Assembly (NCBI GenBank): GCA_951213105.1
Contig: OX578139.1
Coordinates: 68,109,134 to 68,173,133, forward strand
Direction of reading: 5' to 3'
DNA length: 64,000 nt
Source: Amaurobius ferox
Taxonomy: Eukaryota > Arthropoda > Arachnida > Araneae > Amaurobiidae
The translations under genes were made by a program, and so were the position numbers. This document shows, one piece after another, positions 55,876 to 64,000 of this stretch (its first letter is position 1; each line of letters begins with the position of its first letter). Below the pieces are notes generated by a model that worked only from the letters and a program-made list of their open reading frames with translations, did not search any database and was not told the origin of the DNA.

Positions 55876-57538
55876 TACTAGCCGAATACCCGTTGAAAAT
55901 CAACGGTCTCTCAATAAGCAACCCCTGAATAATGTAAATTTTTCAATAATTCGCTTTTCATACTTATTCAGCAAATTGAGTAATTTGGTGTGCAGAACCC
56001 CCTAAAGAAAAAATATTGGAAAATTTAATGTGCGCATTTCTTCCTTTCGAACTATCTACCCGTACACCACATTAAAGCCCATCTCATCCCGAAGCATGCT
56101 ATTTTATTATTTCTCCTTTCGAACATTTTTCTGTGAAGCACACCCATAAATGAACATTTTTGAAAAACTCTATTTGTCTTGGGTCTTTTACCAAATGATT
56201 GGCTCAAATACCAAATATCAAGCATATATCACATTTAAAAGGAAACGTGCCTCATTTCTTCGGAAAATCGAACATATTAGTGTGCGGCACTCTTAAAGTA
56301 ACAAATATTGGAAATCTGAAACTTCACACTTTCTTTCTTTCAAACTATCTACCCGTACACCAAATTTGAAGTCTCTATCTTATCGCGAAGCATGTTTTTT
56401 CTATCACTTCACCTTTCGAACGTTATTCTATGTAGCACCACGTTAATGATCATTTTTGTCAAGCCGTATTCATCTTTGGTACTTTTGTCAAATGGCTATC
56501 CCATATACTAAATTTCAAACCTCTATCACATTGTGAAGGAGGGGATTTTCATTTGTTCGACAAATCGAACATTGGAGTGAGCGGCATCCCTACAATAGCA
56601 AATGTTGAAAAACTGAAATTGCACACTTTCTCTCTTTCCAACTTTTTCCCGTACACCAAATTTGAAGTCTCTATCCCATCGCAAAGCATGATTTTCTAGC
56701 ATTTCATCTTTCGAATGTGTTTGTGTTGTTGTTGTTGAGACCCAGACCGTCCGACCTACCAGAAAGTAATGTGTTTGTGTGGAGTACCTACCCCCTTAAA
56801 TATACATTTTTAAAAAACTTTTTTCTCTTTGTGATTTCTATCAGATGATTCGCCCATGTACCAAATATCAAGCCTCTCTCACGTTTTAAAAAGGGCGTTT
56901 CTCCTTTATTTTGAAAATCGAATATTTTGGTGTGCGGCTGTCCCTAAAGTAAGAAATATTGGTAAACTGAGATTGTACACTTTCTTCCATTCATACTATC
57001 TACCTTATACCAAATTTGATATCTTTATCTCACCCCGAAGCATGGTTTTTTTTTTATAAATTCACTTTTCTTGCGTTTTCTATTCGTGTTGGGTATTTTT
57101 GGTAAATGATTATCCTCTATACCAAATTTCAAGTATCTATCAAATTTTAAAGGAGCCATTTCTCATTTATTCGGTAAATCGAACATTTTGGTGTGCGGCA
57201 TCCCCATAAGTAGAAAATATTGGAAATTTGAAATTGCACACTTTCTTCCTTTCGAACGATTTACCCACACACCGAATTTGAAGTTAGTCTTTATCTTATT
57301 GCAAAGCATGCTTTCTTATCATTTAACTTTTCGAACATTGTAGTGTGGATTACCCCCTGGCCCCCTCCCACCCCCACCCCCCACAGAACGTTTTCGAAAA
57401 ATTCGATTTTTCCAGGGGTTTTTATCTATCGACCGAAGTACCGTATTCCAAGTCTCTATCTATTCGAGAAGTGCCTACGAAAAGCGTGATAGACGGACAG
57501 ACAGACAGACAAACTGATAGCCGGACACTTGACAATTA

Positions 57539-57540
<2 letters not shown>
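55876..57540 (+). mobile_element. Family E element made of five ~290-bp units
   Basis: Starts TAGCCGAATACCCGTTGAAA with a small hairpin (CCGTTGA/TCAACGG) and ends with GATAGACGGACAGACAGACA then GACACTTGACAATTAGTATA and a (TA)n tract. The interior is five tandem units with landmarks GTGTGCGGCATCCC, AATATTGGAAA, CTATCTACCCGTACACCAAA, GAAGCATG and ACCAAATTTCAAGC. Unit starts are near 55989, 56279, 56576, 56929 and 57188. Inserted in a family D copy. Non-coding; type unknown. Confidence 0.72.
56727..56767 (-). repeat. 41-bp SINE tail stub with 13-bp target duplication
   Basis: Antisense tail (TGTTGTTGTTGAGACCCAGA, CCGTCCGACC-TACCAGAAAGT) inserted in the third unit of family E. Exact direct repeats AATGTGTTTGTGT at 56714-56726 and 56768-56780 flank it. 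Confidence 0.85.

Positions 57541-57617
<77 letters not shown>
57541..57617. repeat. (TA)n microsatellite
   Basis: About 38 TA units at the end of family E. Confidence 0.96.
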
Positions 57618-57621
<4 letters not shown>

Positions 57622-58947
57622 AAAATTTAAATCTTCATCGAAAAAAAAAACGAACTTGATTCAAATGACGTCATCGAAATATAAATCGCTTGGCTGTGTG
57701 TGTCAAAGCAGTAAATATTTCATTTATACATTTTTATTTCATTCATCACAGTACTACAATATTTCATTCTACTTAAACACTTAAAACCATGGCGGTAAAT
57801 GTAATTTAACTCTATGCATAAAACTTCATCCAAAAAGTCTGCCATTAAATAGTATGCTTCTCTATGTAAAATCAATGAACGTTTCATTCATATCATCTAT
57901 ATTGCAGACTCCAGAACACAACAATTGTGCGTTAAAGAAATTCAGCAATTCTCATACAACTCATCTTGCAGTTTAGTTTGTTTGCATTCTCCATAAGTAA
58001 AATTAGGTTTCGTCGTAGAAATGTTCAAAGTTTGATAATCATTTAAACTCAAATATATTGTAATTGTGTTGTTTCAGAATACATATACACAGAAATTAAG
58101 CAAAAATAAAGTGGTTTTAGGACTGCTACAACACTAAATATAAATTAAAAATAACTTTAAAAATCACAATTTTGACACAAGGTGGGTGGCCTTGATCATT
58201 TGAACTCAAATATATTGTAATTCCGCTGTTTCAGAATACAGATGCACAGAAAGTAAGCAAAAATAAAGCGGTTTTAGGACAGATACAACACTAAATATAA
58301 ATTAAAAATAATTTTAAAAATCCCGATTTTGACGCAAGATGGATGCCATATTTTATTTTGAAGTGGGTCACGTGATCCCTTCATATAATGGTCACGTGAT
58401 CTCTTTATATAAAGGGTGTAATTAATATTTTAATATTTATTTTAAAAGCTACTGAATATATTTTGCTAAAAAAATTTTTATGTATTTTATGGGATAATTT
58501 GAATATTTTCTAAAATTTTCGAAGCAATTTGTGAATTTTAAATTCGCTTAAAAAATGTTTATAATATTAGGTCCCATAGGGTTCAATGTAATTCGTTTTT
58601 TCAACCCGCGTTCATTCTCAAACTAAATTTGGTTGATATTATTCATTTATATCTCTTAGGTCTTACAGACCGTCTGAACAACATACTAAAATTTCATTTT
58701 GATAAAGTCATTTTTACGGCAGTTATCGTTCTAATGGCCAGGCGACAGACAGACAGAATGAACAAAGCCATAAACACTTTTCAACTATGTGGTAAAGTGT
58801 TAAAAAATGAATTGTGTCTTTCAACAAAATGAGGCAATGAATAACATAAATTTTTACATTATTATTAAGAACTTTTTAAGAACTTTAATAGGAGCCCTGT
58901 ATAATTAAATAAAGGGCAAAAAAATTGTTTTGTGTATTCGTAATATA

Positions 58948-59615
58948 CAGGGTGTCCAGTGCTATCGGTGCCCAATGGCTATTTCCTCAACCGTTAGTCA
59001 CAGAGATATACTTCCAATTGCAAAAATGCTTTAAATTTTAAAATCTATTATCTTAGAAACAGTTTAAATCAATAAATACATTTCTGAAAGAAATAAAGTA
59101 TAAATTTTTATGCGGTTCCCCTGTCCTTCCAATTATATTTAGGAAAATCATCCTAATACAATTTCATGCAAAATAAAAAAAAATCTTCCTTTTATGACTA
59201 AAATTCACCGAGTTATGAAGCATTAAACTTTATGACTTAAGTCGCTTCCCCACGCATTAAAATGTCCCCTTTCAGGCAACCAACCAATCAGGGACCGTAT
59301 TGATCATTTCGCAGCACAAAATTGCTCCAACTTTAAACAGCTATAAGTCGGTTAATTTTGGTCGTAAAAGTATGATTTTTTTTTATTTTGCATAAAATTG
59401 TATGAGGATGATTTTCCTAAATATTATTGGTAGGACCGCCGGACTGTATAAAATTGTATACTTTGTATATTTTTTTCAGAAATGCATTTATTGATTTAAA
59501 CTGTTCCTAAGATAATAGATTTTAAAATTTAAAATATTTTTGCAATTGGAAGTGTATCTTTGTGACAAACGGTTGAGGAAATAGCCATTGGGCACCAATA
59601 GCACAGGACATCCTG
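58948..59615. mobile_element. Fold-back element with ~300-bp inverted repeats
   Basis: Left end CAGGGTGTCCAGTGCTATCG, right end its diverged complement (CAATAGCACAGGACATCCTG). The arms pair through TTGGGCACC, TATTTCCTCAACCGTT, TTCCAATTGCAAAAAT, ATCTATTATCTTAG and further inward to AGGAAAATCATCCT and TTTATGCAAAATAAAA, leaving a small centre. Target TA on both sides (58946-58947, 59616-59617). No transposase. Confidence 0.85.
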
Positions 59616-59617
59616 TA

Positions 59618-62600
59618 TATTGTAAAAGCAAAAAATATATTTTTCCTTGTCCTAAATTGAAGTGTCCTAAAGTGTAGCAAAGTGAAGTTTTGCCTTATAG
59701 ATGGTCAGTTTAATGTAGGAAGAAAATATTCAAAATAAATATCTTAATGCTTGATTTATGTAACTCTTCTAGATCTTTCGAATATATTCTTGTAGTCATA
59801 TATAAATGCACTTTCTAATAAAATTGAAACCATAAAAATAATTTATGAACGAGCAATGTAATATTTATTTCTTAACATGCTTCGCACGGCAAATAAAATT
59901 CAAATACAATAAAGTAAATTTTATTTTAATATGATTATGTTTCTATTGTTGAATAACATACAGGGACTGGTTTATTACTTATTTTGCTCTCGTCAGTATG
60001 GAATTGCCGATACATGCAATAGCAGGACATCAATTTGTTATATGTCTCAATTTTACATTTTGAAATTGATTATGTGAAGTAGAAAATCTGATGCCACAAT
60101 GCTTACATTTAATTTAAGAAAATTGAGGAGATACAATAAAACATTATTTAAGATGAATACGTAATGAGGAAATAGAAGTTATATGAAATTGCATTTATTT
60201 TCTTGCAATACTGTTACACAGATATGAAAGGAAACACCTGTTGTATCTCGCGAAATAATCAATTAACGAAAAACGACAATTAAGTAAACATAAAAACCGA
60301 TCCTGCAATCTAATGTTTATTTTATTTCCATTAGGGGATCGTCTACCTATTTAGTAAGGCAGATTATGCAAAATACATTTTGAAAGATTAATAGCTTTTG
60401 GCTAATATTTTTTATAATTTATTGTAAACTTATTTCCAAAATACATTGTTTTATTTTTAAACGTTTATGAACTCATTTAAGTATAAATTGTTGTATAGTG
60501 CTTTGTTTCGAAATCCAAGACGTATAAAAAAAGAAAAAAAACAATTTTTTTCCAAACTGCTAAAGAAATTTATGTTCCTTTTCATGTATTGTTTGCATTT
60601 AAAACGACACAAATAATTATGTTTCCTTAGAAGGGCTGTATTATTAGTTAGGGAAAATGGAAGTTACCGTAACATTTTTTAAATATAAGTAATTTAAAAA
60701 ACGTTATGAAATCATAATTATGTGGTAAAATGTCGCTGATATATTTGTTTTATATGCAATTTGTATGTAAAACCAAAATGCGTCATTATTGTACGCTAAT
60801 GCTCTCCGTTCCAGATATTCTGCACGTTCGTGGATAATTTACAAGTTCTGGAGATATTGCACGTTCAAAATCTAAAATAGAAAAAATAGTAAATATGTGT
60901 ATATGCTAACATAAAACTTGGGATACGTTTTTAATACGTTTAACCAGATTTATTGCTCGCCGTTTTCGAGATCAGTGGGGAAGCCAGACATTTTCATTGG
61001 TGGGGGGGAGAGAGGGCGAGTCCAGTAAATAATTTTCGTACATAGCAGCGGCAGATCATTTGATATCCTCCAAATATCCATCCGCTATTGTTGGTCACAA
61101 CACACTAATCGAATAAAAGAGTGAAAATAAGGAAGGTATACATAATTTTGTAAATAATTTATATTTTTGTCATACCGCCGCATTTTGTAGACAAAACGCT
61201 CTTGTCTCAATTGAGATAGATGATTGGTTTTCTGTTTTTAAAACAAGTTAAAGATTTGATGTGTGTTAAAACTCATACACTGCAAAGTTGTGAAACTAAT
61301 GGCTTATACTTAATCTCAAAGTCAATTAGTCAAAGTCAGTACTTAATCTAAACAATCTTATGTCATGTAGCAGCATTTTATTGTGGTATATGGTATGATG
61401 TTTATTATTAGACTAATACGAAACATCTGTAAAAAGGAATCGACTTCAAATAACAAATAGTTTGAGAAGTGAGTAGGTGCATCCGTTCAGTGTATTCATG
61501 GTTCTGTGAAAAGCACTCAATCGCTATATATAATACAATATTTATATTTTGTCTTAGTCCTACTGATACCTTACATTTTGCACCCCATTCAGGAGCTCAT
61601 AAATTTGTTGAATTCCATACCTTACAGGTTTTCACACCTTTCCTTTTCGAATGAAATTGTAGAACCTGTGAGACCAGAAATAGATCTCACACGTGCTTTA
61701 GTGAGACAGTTTTATGCCAATTATTTATTAATCTGAAACTTCGGACAATACCTCAAAACCATAAATTTAGGGGCGTCAAGACAGAGGGGGTCGAACGAAC
61801 TCTTACGAAAATGTGAAGTAGCGACATTGGATGAAAAGGCAAGCCAATGGAGAAAGTGGTTGTTGCGTCACCCTGAATGCCGTAAATCAGAGGAAAGGGG
61901 AAGTGACAGTCCCTAGGCAAAAAGAGCCACAATCTGTGACTTGGTAATGACATTTGTGGAATAACAGTTCGATAGGATATAGAAGCACGATGACTTGGTT
62001 AATAAGAACGACCATACTTGTGCGACATGGTGATATAACGATGATGATACTCAATTAAAGATATATACGTATGGCTTGGCGAATACCGATATGACAACGA
62101 GAATGACATAAGTGCAAGTGTTTGAGTCAGTACAATATGATCGACGAATTTACGCGTCGATGTATTACACCACGAGTTAATGCTAGTAATAAGGGCGACA
62201 AAAAGTACGTGCTGCGAACAAAATCCAAGACAGACTTGAAGGTATGTGCTCCTCAAATATGATATATGTTCCTAACAACATTTTAGGCAATTTAAGTGGT
62301 CTCACGTGGTCCCTCCGCCGAAATAATTAATGAGAAGAAGAATTGTTATAATTAAATAATTAAGTATTTTATGTTGTTAATAAATGTTTTATTGTTAAAG
62401 TTTAAATGGTGCAGTCAATTTAGTATTATATTAATTAATATTCTTTTACAGGACTCACGCGAAAGATAAATAATTGGAGCGTTATTAGCGGACATACATG
62501 CAATGTACAATAATAATAAGTCCACTAATGCGAGCAATTTAAGGTCATGTTAAGATATTAGATATGTTAATGATAAATAAGCTAACAGCAAAAATTTCAA

Positions 62601-63327
62601 TTCCCTTTCCCACAGAACCTGGGTAATTTTTCTATATATTACGTGGTTTGATGTATATCTGAACCTTTTCCTTTTTCAAACTGAACAAAAAGATTTTACC
62701 GCCCATGCCCCAGAGAATGACCTATATCATGTTCTATTAACTGCTACCTTATACTAATTATTTTGATTTTATATATCAGACTCCACATTTCGTTACCTGT
62801 ATCCTATGATCAAATTGGACCATACTGTTTTAGAGTTGGATTTAAGTAGGCCTGAAAGTTATTTCAGTTGTATTTATTATTTAGTGTATACATAACTAAA
62901 AATACTAAATTGTTATGATATTTTATCATCCTTTTTCAGCTCGGTGACTGACAAATATAAACATTTTGTATTTTTCTTTGTCTCGATACGCCATTCATTT
63001 TGAACCCCACTAAAATATTTTTAATTTCTACCCTCGTGCCAGCTTTCTATATCTCTTTATCTACCAACTAAAAAGTATGTATTATTTTCCTGTATTCGGG
63101 GTGGGTTCGTATATCGGAAAAGTTTTTCAGAAATATTAGCTCATCACTTTCCTCACAAAGGAGAGAAAAATTACAAACATTAAGTTCTATAATAAACACT
63201 ACTGCACTAGTGATTGCAATAATTAAAGAATTTGCTTTCGTTTCTTTGCCTGGATACATAGTCAGATAATCTGGATGATTCTTAATGTTATATAATTTTC
63301 GCTATGCCACATTTTATTATCTCCTCA
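59618..63327. other. Intergenic region
   Basis: About 3.7 kb with no recognised gene. The part 61740-62330 has more balanced base composition but its frames are short and unrecognised. A CTGCACGTTC / GAGATATTGCACGTTC pair near 60820-60870 resembles the conserved GAGATATTGCAC block of family A and may be an old remnant. Confidence 0.4.
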
Positions 63328-63330
63328 TTA

Positions 63331-64000
63331 CTTTCCTTATATACATAATGTATAAGGAAATATTGTGACGGGGTCGAGTATTGTGAAAGTATTGTGTCGG
63401 GGGAAAGTATTGTCATCGAATTCGAGTTTCTGACGGGAGAGCACGTTTCAAGCATCCCTGATCACGAATCAAACACTTTTGAAGTGATGTCTGTGCGTGT
63501 GTGTGTGTGTGAAAGTATGTGTGTGTGTCAGTGAGACTGTGGAGACGATAAATGACAAACGAATGGACCGATTCGAAAGAAATTTGGTACAAAAATCACA
63601 ATCCGTAAACACTGGAAGCTTATTGTTTTTTTACGCAATCGAACGTTCAGAACCCCCTAAATTTTCGAGTAAAATTTTGAAAAAATCGTTAAAAAATAAA
63701 CGCTAATAAAGTTACGCAAATAGACATTTCTTGTGTAATTTTTCATTAGAAAACGATTGACATAAATTTTAGAACGCTAACATGAACTGTTCTCGGGATA
63801 TTACACATTTTTCAAAAAAATATCAAAAAGTCATATAAAATTACAAAAAAAAATTCTTATTGAGAAAACATCTACACTTTTCATATGTAATAGCATGCGA
63901 TAAATTTGGTGACATCATTCTCGTGGATCTAGCTTGTTCCATTCATGAAAAAAGATACTTTGAGTAATATTTTTGTATTTGAACGCCAATAGTCATTTAT
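63331..64000 (-). mobile_element. Family A element, cut by the window edge
   Basis: Begins after TTA (63328-63330) with the CTTTCCTTATATACATAATG hairpin. A short local rearrangement has repeated GTATTGTG with GGGTCGAG/GGGGAAAG pieces (63358-63415). The rest follows the A consensus to the window end, including AATTTGGTACAAAAATCAC and GTTCTCGGGATATTACAC. Continues beyond 64000. Confidence 0.8.

Larger units (their letters stand above)
55738..58806 (+). mobile_element. Family D element split by family E
   Basis: Left part 55738-55873 (AAGAAAGATCAATGATGCC hairpin end, ACATCTCTAAAATGCGATAC). Right part from about 57618 (ATTTGAAAATTTAAATCTTCATCG) to 58806, ending with the AACACTTTTCAAC / GTAAAGTGTT pair. 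A 180-bp segment around CTCAAATATATTGTAATT is tandemly duplicated (about 58045-58190 and 58203-58330), and GGTCACGTGATC occurs twice near 58366 and 58390. Non-coding. Confidence 0.72.

Overview
The window is AT-rich animal nuclear DNA with no convincing host protein-coding gene. The likely source is an arthropod, most probably a spider. That assignment is an inference from the repeat content: tRNA-derived SINEs ending in an (AAC)n tail, a Penelope-like retroelement of the Naiad type (known to be abundant in spiders and other invertebrates), and Tc1/mariner relics. No sequence search could be run. Nearly every open frame is a by-product of (CA)n or (TA)n microsatellites or of decayed transposons; frames reading as His-Thr or Ile-Tyr strings are not genes.

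Layout. 0-3.3 kb is a self-nested block of a roughly 1 kb non-autonomous element, here called family A. Eleven further or partial A copies and relatives (families B and C) are spread over the window. Intact A ends are flanked by a 3-bp TAA/TTA target duplication. 4.7-6.2 kb is a 5'-truncated Naiad copy. 12.9-14.7 kb holds two inverted-repeat structures, including a nearly perfect 300-bp-arm palindrome between (TA)n tracts. 16.8-17.4 kb is a dead Tc1 transposase. 22-29 kb has SINEs with clear target duplications. 31-33 kb and 55.7-58.8 kb hold family D elements, the second split by family E, which is built of five ~290-bp units. 35.6-36.4, 39.9-40.4, 42.0-42.5 and 51.3-51.8 kb are minisatellites or satellites. 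38.6-39.3 kb and 58.9-59.6 kb are elements with long terminal inverted repeats and TA duplications. 43.5-44.0 kb is a dead mariner-type transposase. 44.2-51.1 kb is a Naiad cluster. 53.0-53.8 kb is a Jockey-like LINE relic. 54.7-55.2 kb is a 5S-rRNA/tRNA-SINE chimera.

The most notable system is the Naiad-type Penelope-like element at 47.0-49.8 kb. An N-terminal GIY-YIG endonuclease is followed by a linker with a CxC motif and then a reverse transcriptase, the permuted order that defines Naiads. This copy is dead: it has frameshifts, stops and a deletion of the reverse transcriptase FVDD motif that is kept in two other copies here. Six copies or fragments share a pair of consecutive 3'-UTR hairpins whose stems change by compensating substitutions while the second loop (UCANNAU-like) stays similar. 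The unit of the 14-kb palindrome carries related hairpins, which links it to the same group. Second in interest is the 5S rRNA-like sequence joined to a tRNA-SINE, the pair lying between identical 16-bp direct repeats.
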